Origin: Desulfobacteraceae bacterium
GTDB taxonomy: Bacteria > Desulfobacterota > Desulfobacteria > Desulfobacterales > Desulfobacteraceae
Length of the DNA: 10,591 nt
NCBI GenBank assembly: GCA_011390435.1
Contig: JAABSK010000083.1
Coordinates: forward strand, 1-10,591
Reading direction: 5' to 3'
Shown here: one piece after another, positions 1-6,674 of the stretch
How positions within the stretch are numbered: the stretch's first letter is position 1
Layout: the number at the start of each line of letters is the position of its first letter
The notes under the pieces: model-generated
The model's input: only the letters and a program-made list of their open reading frames with translations
Database searches by the model: none
Told to the model about the DNA's origin: nothing
Position numbers and translations under genes: made by a program

Positions 1-1013
1 TCACCGGCGGCGGCGGTGACGGGGTCAAGCATGGAGATCTGGATACCTCCCTGGTCAACCCCAGCCGGACCCTGGATGTACACATGGGAACAGATGGAAA
101 GAACTTTACCTGTACCCGATGTCATACCACCGTAGAACATAACATTGCCGGCCGCATCTATACCAACCCGGCTGTTTCCACCCGGAAAAGCCTGCTGGAA
201 GACGACCTGGCGCCAAAAATCACCTGTGTCTCCTGCCACGGCAGTGAACCGCACAAGGCCAGCGATGCCAAAATGAATGATCATACAGATGTCGTTTCCT
301 GCCAGGCATGCCATATCCCTGAATTTGCCCGGGTCAATCCCACAAAAATGTGGTGGGACTGGTCAAAAGCAGGAAAATTCAAGGATGGAAAGCCCTACGA
401 AGAAAAAGGCCCCTTTGGAAAACCCGTGTACAAATCCATCAAAGGTGAGTTTATATGGGAAAAAAATGTGGTACCTGAATATTTCTGGTTTAACGGTTCT
501 TTGAGCAGTGTTACCGCAGATGATGTCATTGATCCGACCCAGATCATCAAGGTGAACCACCCGGTGGGCAGCAAGGAGGATCCTGAGGCCAGAATCTTTC
601 CGTTCAAAATTCACCGGGGAAAACAACCCTATGATAAGATCAACAAAAAACTTGTGGCACCGCTGCTTTCCGGGAAAAATGGGTACTGGACGACCTTTGA
701 TATGAACCAGGCCATTGCACTGGGGAACAAAACCCTTGGCATTGCGTATTCCGGAGAGTTTGACTATGTGGAGACCACTTCAGCTTTTCCCATCACCCAC
801 ATGGTTGCCCCCAAGGAAAATGCCCTGTCCTGTAACGCCTGTCATGTCCGGGAAAACTCCAGACTTGCCGGAATTTCACAGGTGTATATGCCGGGACGGG
901 ATAAATTCTCAATTGTGGATACCATTGGATGGGGGTCTGTGTTTGCGGCATTGATCGGCGTTCTGCTGCATGGACTGGGCAGGTTTTTTGTCCGGAACGG
1001 CAAGGAGGAATAA
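1..1013 (+). CDS. Tetrathionate reductase-family octaheme c-type cytochrome, C-terminal part
   Basis: The reading frame is open from base 3, so the start lies outside the window. About 336 residues are visible, and the ATG at 84 is internal. Four CXXCH heme-binding motifs are seen (CTRCH 111-125, CVSCH 225-239, CQACH 300-314, CNACH 831-845). The first lies in a stretch with DVHMG, NFTC and AGR that is typical of octaheme tetrathionate reductase (OTR) relatives, so the other four hemes should lie upstream. A hydrophobic helix (about 921-990) followed by a basic RNGKEE tail anchors the protein to the membrane with the hemes outside. Family members reduce tetrathionate, nitrite or hydroxylamine in vitro, and the physiological substrate here cannot be read from the sequence. 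The cytochrome b gene starts directly after the stop codon, which points to a quinone-linked electron transfer complex. Family assignment is firm; substrate is unknown. Confidence 0.88.
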   Translation, partial: TGGGGDGVKHGDLDTSLVNPSRTLDVHMGTDGKNFTCTRCHTTVEHNIAGRIYTNPAVSTRKSLLEDDLAPKITCVSCHGSEPHKASDAKMNDHTDVVSCQACHIPEFARVNPTKMWWDWSKAGKFKDGKPYEEKGPFGKPVYKSIKGEFIWEKNVVPEYFWFNGSLSSVTADDVIDPTQIIKVNHPVGSKEDPEARIFPFKIHRGKQPYDKINKKLVAPLLSGKNGYWTTFDMNQAIALGNKTLGIAYSGEFDYVETTSAFPITHMVAPKENALSCNACHVRENSRLAGISQVYMPGRDKFSIVDTIGWGSVFAALIGVLLHGLGRFFVRNGKEE

Positions 1014-1658
1014 ATGAGCGATAAAAAAACCATAAAGATATATCTATACACCCGTTTTGAACGCCTCTGGCACTGGATGCAGGCCCTGATGGTTATCTGT
1101 CTGATCGTTACCGGACTTGAAATCCATGGCACTTACACCTTGATGGGATTTGAGCAGGCTGTCAACTTCCATAACATCGTGGGGCTGACCTGGCTGGTGA
1201 TGTTCGCGTTTTTTGTCTTCTGGCTGATCATCACCGGAGAGTGGAGACAATATATCCCCACCACTAAAAAACTGCTCCTGGTGGTTCGTTATTATATCTG
1301 GGATATTTTCAAGGGAAAACCCCATCCCATTCAAAAATCCAAAGGTGCAAAACACAATCCGCTGCAGCGCCTGGCCTATCTGGGCATCTCTGCAATGCTT
1401 CTGCCCATACAGATGGTCACCGGCCTTTTATACTATCTGTACAATGATATTCCTTCGTTTTTTTCCCTGCCGCTGGTGGCCATGATACACACCCTGGTGG
1501 CCCTGTTCCTGCTGAATTTTCTGATTGTCCATCTGTATATGACCACTACCGGCCATTCACTTTTGGGCCATATTTCCGGCATGATCACCGGCTGGGAGGA
1601 GGTTTACGAGACCACCCGCATTGACGACTGGGAGATCAAAGCCACCCGCAAAAAATGA
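1014..1658 (+). CDS. Cytochrome b, di-heme membrane subunit (HydC/FdnI/thiosulfate reductase type)
   Basis: This 214-residue protein has about four membrane helices (roughly residues 22-38, 55-74, 119-142 and 155-178). Histidines placed to bind two b hemes are seen: His20 in RLWHW, His53 in FHNIVG, and His159 and His173 in the last helix. This is the pattern of the small cytochrome b subunits of formate dehydrogenase, Ni,Fe-hydrogenase and thiosulfate reductase, which exchange electrons between the quinone pool and a periplasmic partner. The start is clear: AAGGAGGA at 1002-1009, and the ATG directly follows the TAA of the multiheme cytochrome, so the two are almost certainly co-translated. 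The likely role is transfer of menaquinol electrons to the octaheme protein, or the reverse. The direction of electron flow is inference. The C-terminus is charged and cytoplasmic-like. Confidence 0.9.
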   Translation: MSDKKTIKIYLYTRFERLWHWMQALMVICLIVTGLEIHGTYTLMGFEQAVNFHNIVGLTWLVMFAFFVFWLIITGEWRQYIPTTKKLLLVVRYYIWDIFKGKPHPIQKSKGAKHNPLQRLAYLGISAMLLPIQMVTGLLYYLYNDIPSFFSLPLVAMIHTLVALFLLNFLIVHLYMTTTGHSLLGHISGMITGWEEVYETTRIDDWEIKATRKK

Positions 1659-1666
1659 TTCTCTTT

Positions 1667-1700
1667 ACAGGCAACAGCCGTTTTTTGGGCTGTTGCCTGT
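1667..1700 (+). terminator. Hairpin after the cytochrome c/b operon
   Basis: A perfect 13-bp stem (1667-1679 with 1688-1700) encloses an 8-base loop containing six T. It begins 8 bases after the TGA of the cytochrome b gene. No T-run follows the stem, so it is not a textbook intrinsic terminator. It may end transcription inefficiently or protect the 3' end of the mRNA. Confidence 0.55.
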
Positions 1701-1871
1701 GCCTCCCGCCTGAAGTTTAGTACTCCTAACTTTATTATTCGCATCGCAACTTATGTACCAGATATCTGAAACATTCCTGTTTCGGGTGTCCCACAATAAC
1801 CGCTCTACTCCCTGTCGACAGACGTGAGTTCGGGTGCGGATTCTCGTAAAACCTCCTTGCCATACGCCGTA

Positions 1872-1921
1872 AAATCATTTAATGTTCCTGTATCTGACAG
1901 TCCGACAGGAAACATTGATTT
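1872..1921. repeat. Imperfect inverted repeat overlapping the cydA -35 element
   Basis: Arms AATGTTCCTGT (1881-1891) and ACAGGAAACATT (1905-1916) are complementary apart from one extra base. The outer AAATCA (1872-1877) also pairs with TGATTT (1916-1921). The right arm covers the proposed -35 hexamer, where a repressor would block RNA polymerase. An alternative inner pairing, CTGT 1888-1891 with ACAG 1897-1900, is possible. The arms match no operator I know (not Rex, FNR or PerR consensus). Confidence 0.5.
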
Positions 1922-1942
1922 CCTTTTCACCGATGGTATACT
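1915..1942 (+). promoter_or_regulatory. Probable sigma70-type promoter of cydAB-rubredoxin
   Basis: The -35 hexamer TTGATT (1915-1920) and the -10 hexamer TATACT (1937-1942) are separated by 16 bp. A TG at 1934-1935 forms an extended -10 element. Transcription would start near 1949, leaving a leader of about 74 bases before the cydA start at 2023. The left edge overlaps the right arm of the 1872-1921 inverted repeat. Confidence 0.6.
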
Positions 1943-2022
1943 AATTGCTAACTTTTACCATAAATTATCAGAGGAACACTGTTTAATACAACCCAATCAA
2001 CACCATAGCAATGGAGGCATTT

Positions 2023-3333
2023 ATGGATCCGGTTTTTCTATCGCGTTTGCAATTTGCTGCAGCAACCATGTTCCATTTTCTGTTTGTCCCTTTAACCCTT
2101 GGTATCTCTATTTTAGTCGCCTACATGGAAACCCGGTATGTCCAGACCCGCGACGAGGTGTACTTGAAAATGACCAAGTTCTGGGGAAAGCTTTTTCTGA
2201 TCAACTTCGCTCTGGGTGTGGTTACCGGGATCACCCTTGAATTTCAGTTCGGAACCAACTGGTCGCGATACTCAGAATATGTAGGGGATATTTTTGGTTC
2301 ACTGCTTGCCATTGAAGCATCGGTTGCCTTTTTCCTGGAATCCACATTTATCGGAATCTGGATTTTCGGATGGAAAAAGCTGTCAGCCAAGGCCCATGCC
2401 ACTGTCATGTGGCTTGTTGCCATTGCAGGCAATCTTTCCGGCGTCTTTATCCTTTCGGCAAACGGATTTATGCAGAACCCGGTCGGATATGCCATCCAGA
2501 ACGGTCGCGCCGAACTCACCGATTTTTTTGCTGTTCTGTTCAACTACCACGGCATTCTGGAAATGTTTCATGTCCTGCCGTCCGGTATGCTTCTGTCCGC
2601 TTTTTTCATCATGGGCATCTCTGCATATCATCTGTTGAAAAAACAGCATGTAGAAGTGTTTACACGCTCATTTAAAATGGCATTGATCGCAGGCCTGATC
2701 TCTTCGATTGTTGTGGCGGTTGTCGGCGATCTTCATGGCACCAATGTCGCAGCAAAACAGCCTGCAAAACTGGCAGCCATGGAAGCCCACTGGGATACGC
2801 AAACCCGTGCCCCCCTCATCCTGTTCGCCATTCCAGATGAAAAAAATGAACGAAACCGTATTGAAATCGGTAAAATTCCCGGCATCCTGAGCTTTCTCGG
2901 GTTTCACGATTTCAATGCTGAGGTTGTGGGTCTTCGAGACATTCCACAAGAGGATCGACCTCCAGTCTGGCCGGTTTTCATCGGTTTCAGAACCATGGTG
3001 GGTCTTGGCACACTGATGATCCTCCTGACGGTTTACGGATGGTTCAGACGCAACAAGCTCATGGAAAGTCCGGGATTTCTCAAAGTGATGCTCTATTCCA
3101 TCCCCCTGCCCTACATCGCCATGGAAATGGGATGGATTGTCGCTGAAGTCGGGCGCCAGCCCTGGATTGTCTACGGCCTCTTACGAACGAGTGATGCTGT
3201 GTCTCCCATTGCCGGAACCCAGGTAATGGTTTCGCTTGTCGGTTTTATCGCAGTCTATGGAATGCTGGGGGCAATCGCGTTTTACCTGATTGCAAAATAT
3301 GCAAAAAAAGGCCCTGAGGCCATAACACACTAA
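2023..3333 (+). CDS. cydA: Cytochrome bd ubiquinol/menaquinol oxidase subunit I
   Basis: CydA is the quinol-binding, heme-carrying subunit of the bd oxidase, which reduces O2 to water in the inner membrane. I chose the ATG at 2023 over that at 2011: GGAGG (2013-2017) is correctly spaced for 2023 and lies inside the longer version, and the MDPVFLSRLQF start is the family norm. Visible residues, numbered from there, match known E. coli functional sites: His18 (heme ligand, E. coli His19), Glu98 and Glu106 (proton path, E. coli 99 and 107), His183 and Met325 (heme b558), Lys249 and Glu254 in KLAAME (quinol loop, E. coli 252 and 257), and Glu375 next to GRQPW. At 436 residues against about 520 in E. 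coli, it lacks the long C-terminal quinol-loop insertion, so it belongs to the short-loop type common in Firmicutes and anaerobic Deltaproteobacteria. cydB follows after 23 bp. Confidence 0.97.
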   Translation: MDPVFLSRLQFAAATMFHFLFVPLTLGISILVAYMETRYVQTRDEVYLKMTKFWGKLFLINFALGVVTGITLEFQFGTNWSRYSEYVGDIFGSLLAIEASVAFFLESTFIGIWIFGWKKLSAKAHATVMWLVAIAGNLSGVFILSANGFMQNPVGYAIQNGRAELTDFFAVLFNYHGILEMFHVLPSGMLLSAFFIMGISAYHLLKKQHVEVFTRSFKMALIAGLISSIVVAVVGDLHGTNVAAKQPAKLAAMEAHWDTQTRAPLILFAIPDEKNERNRIEIGKIPGILSFLGFHDFNAEVVGLRDIPQEDRPPVWPVFIGFRTMVGLGTLMILLTVYGWFRRNKLMESPGFLKVMLYSIPLPYIAMEMGWIVAEVGRQPWIVYGLLRTSDAVSPIAGTQVMVSLVGFIAVYGMLGAIAFYLIAKYAKKGPEAITH

Positions 3334-3356
3334 GCAAAGACAGGAGTGATACACAT

Positions 3357-4385
3357 ATGGAACTTCAATCGATCTGGTTTTTTTTGTGGGGACTTTTGTG
3401 GGCAGTCTTTTTTATCACAGACGGGTTTGATTTTGGCGTGGGTACCTTGTATCCGTTCCTGGGGAAAACCGATGAAGACAAACGGGTCATGATCAATTCC
3501 ATCGGGCCTGTATGGGATGGCAACGAGGTATGGCTGATCACAGCAGGCGGCGTTACTTTTGCGGCCTTCCCCCAGGTATACGCCACCATGTTTTCGTCAT
3601 TGTATACACCGCTGATGCTGATCCTGTTCGCCCTTATTTTCCGCGGCGTTGCCTTTGAATTCCGCGGGAAAATTGAAAGTGCCGGCTGGCGAAAGCTGTG
3701 GGACACGTTCATCTTTATCGGCAGCTTTGTGCCGGCGCTTCTGTTCGGGGTGGCGTTTGCCAATATTTTCCAGGGCATTCCCTTTGACAGCAATGGCGTC
3801 TATCACGGCAACACATTAAAGCTGCTCAATCCCTACGGCCTTTTAGGGGGCCTGCTGTTTGTTTTACTTTTCCTTCAGCACGGTGCCAACTGGCTGAATA
3901 TGAAAACCTCTGGAGATCTGCAGAAACGATCCATCGCAGCTGCTAAAAAAATATGGGTGCTGCTGGTGCCTGTGGCGGTCATTTTTATCGCTGCCAGCTG
4001 GTTTGCCACAGATCTGTATGCCAATTACCTGAAAGCCCCTGTGTTGTTCCTGGTAATCTTACTGACAGTTGTTGCAGTGTTTGCCACGCGGATCTTCATT
4101 GCAAAAAACCTTTTTTTCATGGCATGGGCAGCATCTGCCCTGACTATTATCGGTGCGACGTTTTTCGGAATCATCGGCTTGTTCCCGAGACTGTTTCCGT
4201 CGAGTATCAATCCGGATTTTTCCCTGACAGCCTTTAATGCGTCTTCCAGCCCGTTGACGCTGAAAATTATGCTGGGTGTTGTTCTTGTCTTCATCCCCAT
4301 TGTCATCGGATACCAGGCCTGGGCATATTTTTTGTTTAGAGGTCCGGTAACCCAGGATGACCTGGATATGGATGAAGCCTATTAA
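3357..4385 (+). CDS. cydB: Cytochrome bd oxidase subunit II
   Basis: CydB is the second membrane subunit of the bd oxidase and pairs with CydA. The 342-residue length is usual for the family. N-terminal signatures include DGFDFGVG (residues 22-29) and GPVWDGNEVWLI (about 50-61). The rest is alternating hydrophobic helices, about eight or nine, with the usual AFEFRGK and FLQHGANWL stretches. The start is set by AGGAG at 3342-3346, ten bases before the ATG at 3357. It lies 23 bp after cydA, and rubredoxin follows 50 bp after its stop with no hairpin between, so all three are probably on one transcript. I see no small cydX-like frame behind it, as far as can be judged in the 50-bp gap. The acidic tail DDLDMDEAY is unremarkable. 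Confidence 0.96.
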   Translation: MELQSIWFFLWGLLWAVFFITDGFDFGVGTLYPFLGKTDEDKRVMINSIGPVWDGNEVWLITAGGVTFAAFPQVYATMFSSLYTPLMLILFALIFRGVAFEFRGKIESAGWRKLWDTFIFIGSFVPALLFGVAFANIFQGIPFDSNGVYHGNTLKLLNPYGLLGGLLFVLLFLQHGANWLNMKTSGDLQKRSIAAAKKIWVLLVPVAVIFIAASWFATDLYANYLKAPVLFLVILLTVVAVFATRIFIAKNLFFMAWAASALTIIGATFFGIIGLFPRLFPSSINPDFSLTAFNASSSPLTLKIMLGVVLVFIPIVIGYQAWAYFLFRGPVTQDDLDMDEAY

Positions 4386-4435
4386 CCACCTGACATCAAC
4401 CTTTAATATTAACCCTTAACAAAAAGGAGATACAC

Positions 4436-4594
4436 ATGGACAGATATGTCTGCGGACCTTGCGGTTATGTTTACGACCCGGCAGATGGTGATCCGGACAG
4501 TGGGATCGATCCGGGAACCCGTTTTGAAGACCTTCCAGATGACTGGACCTGCCCCATCTGTGGTGCGTCAAAAGACGAGTTTGAAAAAGAATAA
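4436..4594 (+). CDS. rub: Rubredoxin
   Basis: A 52-residue protein beginning [18 protein letters not shown]. It carries the two CXXC iron-binding knuckles: Cys6-X2-Cys9 and Cys39-X2-Cys42 (in CPICG). The conserved YVYDP, GIDPGT, F.DLP and DDW.CP blocks are also present. Length and motifs are those of a classic one-iron rubredoxin, a cytoplasmic single-electron carrier. The ribosome binding site AAGGAGA (4424-4430) is well spaced from the ATG. In anaerobes rubredoxin feeds rubredoxin:oxygen oxidoreductase (flavodiiron protein), rubrerythrin or superoxide reductase. None of these partners is in the window, so the actual partner is unknown. Its position behind cydAB, before a strong hairpin, suggests co-expression with the bd oxidase in response to oxygen. 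The family call is essentially certain; the pairing with CydAB is inference. Confidence 0.97.
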   Translation: MDRYVCGPCGYVYDPADGDPDSGIDPGTRFEDLPDDWTCPICGASKDEFEKE

Positions 4595-4603
4595 TGAACC
4601 TGT

Positions 4604-4646
4604 TGGCCAGGCAGGTCCTGACATCCTGCCTGGCCACCCCCCTTTT
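4604..4646 (+). terminator. Terminator of the cydAB-rubredoxin operon
   Basis: A perfect 12-bp GC-rich stem (4604-4615 with 4625-4636) with a 9-base loop lies 9 bases after the rubredoxin stop. It is followed by six C and then four T. The short T-run makes it a moderate intrinsic terminator by sequence. Confidence 0.7.
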
Positions 4647-4692
4647 CCGTGCTCGCATCTGACCGGCACCCTGAAGTTTTCTTCCTGCTGGC

Positions 4693-4722
4693 TTGACTTG
4701 GCCCGCTGAAAATGCCTATTAT
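4693..4722 (+). promoter_or_regulatory. Probable sigma70-type promoter of the 4826-7703 genes
   Basis: TTGACT (4693-4698, five of six consensus bases) and TATTAT (4717-4722, five of six) are separated by 18 bp. They sit between the rubredoxin terminator and the next gene. The predicted start near 4729 gives a leader of about 97 bases, AT-rich at its end, with no clear stable fold. Confidence 0.6.
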
Positions 4723-4825
4723 ATTTTAAATCAAATTCAGTTCCTGAGATGTGTTTTTCAATTTCCTGAAAATCTGAACCGCCCGTTTTGATAAAAATCT
4801 TCATCTTTTTTAGGGAGGTGACACA

Positions 4826-5392
4826 ATGAGTGATTTTTTAAGGAATTTAAGAAGTTCGCATAAAAATGATAAGACAGATCGCAAAAAACATCCAGCAAGA
4901 AACATGGATGGCCATTACTACCCCAAGGAAGACAGAAGGGTTTTGATGGACCGGCGGACAAGGGCCTTTAGCGATCACCAGCCGGGGAACACAGATGGAA
5001 TGGGAAATGTTCTCGAAGATCTGCTGCCACAAATGGCAGACAATACATCAAAAATAACCGAGTGTCTTGACAGGATCGTGGATCAGAATGAACGGCTTTT
5101 AAACGCCAGACTTCAGCAGATTGAAGTGGTCACCAAATTTTTTGACAACCTGAACAAGGTGTTTACAAATGAATTGCCAGCCCAATCCCAGTCAGAGCCC
5201 CGAACCAGGGCAGCGGATTATTCAGTGAGCGGACAATACACCAAAGCTGATATTCTCGAACTAATCCGCCAGATGCGGGAAAAAGGGTCAACCTTTTCAG
5301 TCATTGCCCAACACCTGGTCGATCTGGGCATTCCCACTTTTTCAGGCAGAGGGCACTGGCACGCGCAGACCATCCACCGTCTGTGCAAGTAA
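4826..5392 (+). CDS. Unrecognised protein: helical middle and recombinase-like helix-turn-helix tail
   Basis: I do not recognise this 188-residue protein as a named family. Its start is very well supported: GGGAGGTGA (4813-4821) lies four bases before the ATG. Residues 1-55 are polar, basic and probably disordered, with an EDRR...MDRR motif. Residues 60-115 (GNVLEDLL to NKVFTNE) look like a continuous amphipathic helix or coiled coil, suggesting oligomerisation. A Pro/Ser/Gln linker follows (117-138). Residues 139-188 read ILELIRQMREKG, FSVIAQHLVDLGIPT, then GHW..QTIHRLCK. This closely follows the helix-turn-helix pattern of the 'Recombinase' domain of large serine recombinases (IA..L...GIPT..G..W...TI..IL), although no catalytic resolvase domain is present. 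There is no signal peptide or membrane helix. It is likely a cytoplasmic DNA-binding or adaptor protein; the function is unknown. It leads a possible operon with the flavoprotein 75 bp downstream. Confidence 0.85.
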   Translation: MSDFLRNLRSSHKNDKTDRKKHPARNMDGHYYPKEDRRVLMDRRTRAFSDHQPGNTDGMGNVLEDLLPQMADNTSKITECLDRIVDQNERLLNARLQQIEVVTKFFDNLNKVFTNELPAQSQSEPRTRAADYSVSGQYTKADILELIRQMREKGSTFSVIAQHLVDLGIPTFSGRGHWHAQTIHRLCK

Positions 5393-5467
5393 CACCGCCA
5401 TCATTGCCAGCATTGGTGGACCACCTGCCCGGAAAACAGTTTCATCTTTTCCAAGGAGACGCTTCAC

Positions 5468-6604
5468 ATGTCTGCAAAGCTTGATCTGGTCATCATCGGG
5501 TCTGGTCCGGGCGGCATTGCTGCCGGAATTCTGGCCAAAAAAAACGACACCTCTTTTCTGATGATCGAAAAGGGACGGCGCACCATGCAGGGCATCATTG
5601 ACACATACCCAAAAGGCAAAAAAGTCTATCCAACCATTCCCAGAAATTATCATGACCCCTTTCCCGTACTCGAAATCAAACCGCCGGATGAAAAAATATC
5701 TGTGGAAGAGTATGTGGCCCAGGCCGAAGCTGTTGTCAAAAAAAACAGTCTGAACATCTGCTTTAATGAAGAATTTAAGGCGATAGAGGGACAATACCCG
5801 AACTATATCGTCAAGACCGACAAAAACGCTTATGTTACATCCAATATCCTGCTTTCGTTCGGCAGCAACATCCCAAACGATCTGGGAATTTACGGTGAAG
5901 CCAGGACCGTGGCCCGCAATATTGAAAACGGAGAAGACTATATCGGCATCAATGTGCTGGTGATCGGCGGTGGAAATGCCGCAGCTGATGTTGTTGCATC
6001 CCTTTCCAAAATCAAGCGGGAGGCAAAGGATGATGCCACCTGTGTTTACTGGGCACACATGAAAGAAACCTTTGAGATCAACAAAGACACCGCCCGGGAT
6101 CTTGGTGAGGAAATCCTTCTGGGCGGCCATATCAAGATCCTCCAGAAAGCCGTCCCAAAAATCGGAGAAGTCGATGCTGATGGAATCGACCGTCTCTATC
6201 TCCACCAGACCACGTCATCCAGCTCTGGAAATGATCTGTATTTTTATCAGGGAATGAGTTTTCCCATGAAAAACGTGATCGCCTGTATCGGCACACATGG
6301 CCCGGCTGCCATATTTGACGCCCTTGACCTGCAGCAGATCACCTGTGCGGGCAATATCTGTAAAATTGCAAAAGAAGGCGAACGCTTATTGATGCTCAGT
6401 GAGCACCTTGAAACCAGCAAGCCGGGAATTTATGCCATTGGCGGTGCCATCAGTCCCTCATACATGCAAATTGGAGCCAACGGTATTATTCAGGAAAAAA
6501 AACACTCAAACCTGATTTATACCGCGGTTCTGGATGCCAGAACCGTGATGGCCAAAATTGGCAGATCAGAATCTTTTCATGCATCAGCGCTGTGTGGTCA
6601 ATAA
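5468..6604 (+). CDS. FAD/NAD(P)H-dependent oxidoreductase, thioredoxin reductase/YpdA-like, no CXXC
   Basis: A 378-residue cytoplasmic flavoprotein. GSGPGG (residues 11-16) after LDLVII is the FAD-binding dinucleotide fold. GGGNAAAD (167-174) after INVLVI is the second, NAD(P)H-binding fold. The arrangement is that of two-dinucleotide-domain reductases such as thioredoxin reductase and YpdA (bacillithiol disulfide reductase). The redox CXXC of thioredoxin reductase is missing between the two folds; the nearest Cys pair is CAGNIC (293-298), in the wrong place. The usual C-terminal FAD-contact motif ending in GD is replaced by AIGGAISPSYMQIG (323-336). Electrons therefore probably go to another protein or small molecule, with the substrate unknown. 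AAGGAG at 5453-5458 supports the start. It lies 75 bp after the preceding gene and 70 bp before nadA, on the same strand. The fold is secure; any specific substrate would be a guess. Confidence 0.85.
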   Translation: MSAKLDLVIIGSGPGGIAAGILAKKNDTSFLMIEKGRRTMQGIIDTYPKGKKVYPTIPRNYHDPFPVLEIKPPDEKISVEEYVAQAEAVVKKNSLNICFNEEFKAIEGQYPNYIVKTDKNAYVTSNILLSFGSNIPNDLGIYGEARTVARNIENGEDYIGINVLVIGGGNAAADVVASLSKIKREAKDDATCVYWAHMKETFEINKDTARDLGEEILLGGHIKILQKAVPKIGEVDADGIDRLYLHQTTSSSSGNDLYFYQGMSFPMKNVIACIGTHGPAAIFDALDLQQITCAGNICKIAKEGERLLMLSEHLETSKPGIYAIGGAISPSYMQIGANGIIQEKKHSNLIYTAVLDARTVMAKIGRSESFHASALCGQ

Positions 6605-6624
6605 GGTATCTTGAAAAAGATATC
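6605..6624 (+). other. Hairpin with GAAA tetraloop between the flavoprotein gene and nadA
   Basis: Directly after the TAA, GGTATCTT (6605-6612) pairs with AAGATATC (6617-6624) around a GAAA loop, with one G.U pair. No T-run follows, so it is more likely an mRNA-stability or processing element than a terminator. TTGAAA (6611-6616) and TATTCA (6634-6639), 17 bp apart, could be a weak nadA promoter overlapping the hairpin. Confidence 0.4.
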
Positions 6625-6674
6625 ACATTGTGGTATTCATCGATATTTAATGCAAACAGATTTGAGAAGATACA

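Larger units (their letters stand above)
1659..2022. other. 364-bp gene-free regulatory region upstream of cydA
   Basis: No convincing gene is seen. From left to right it holds: the 13-bp hairpin just after the cytochrome b gene; a bulged 7-bp hairpin at 1713-1732 followed by a T-rich stretch; a GAAACA-TTCC-TGTTTC hairpin at 1768-1783, extendable with G.U pairs to 1764-1787; the 10-bp palindrome CTGTCGACAG at 1812-1821; a larger imperfect inverted repeat at 1872-1921; and the cydA promoter. CCTGT or its complement ACAGG recurs in several of these elements (1667, 1696, 1776, 1811, 1887, 1905). I recognise no riboswitch or known operator. Confidence 0.6.

Noticed and set aside
2011..2022. An alternative cydA start at 2011
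   Set aside because: The GGAGG at 2013-2017 would be inside the gene; it is correctly placed for the ATG at 2023, which also gives the family-typical N-terminus.
1824..2240. A 138-codon + frame starting with GTG in the cydA upstream region
   Set aside because: It runs through the promoter and far into cydA in another frame, and its translation resembles no protein family.
4386..4435. A cydX-like small subunit gene after cydB
   Set aside because: The 50-bp gap before rubredoxin is too short and contains no start codon with a hydrophobic frame.
5415..5425. The GGTGGACCACC palindrome between the 188-residue gene and the flavoprotein gene
   Set aside because: With a one-base centre it cannot form a stable hairpin and no T-run follows, so it is not a terminator; an operator role cannot be supported.
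5342..6205. A 287-codon open frame on the - strand
   Set aside because: It lies antisense to the well-supported flavoprotein gene, has a Phe/Asp/Gly-rich composition typical of an antisense shadow, shows no domain, and has no fitting ribosome binding site.
5468..6604. The flavoprotein as a replacement for L-aspartate oxidase (NadB) beside nadA
   Set aside because: NadB belongs to the fumarate reductase/succinate dehydrogenase flavoprotein family; this protein has the two-Rossmann-fold layout of NAD(P)H-dependent reductases instead.
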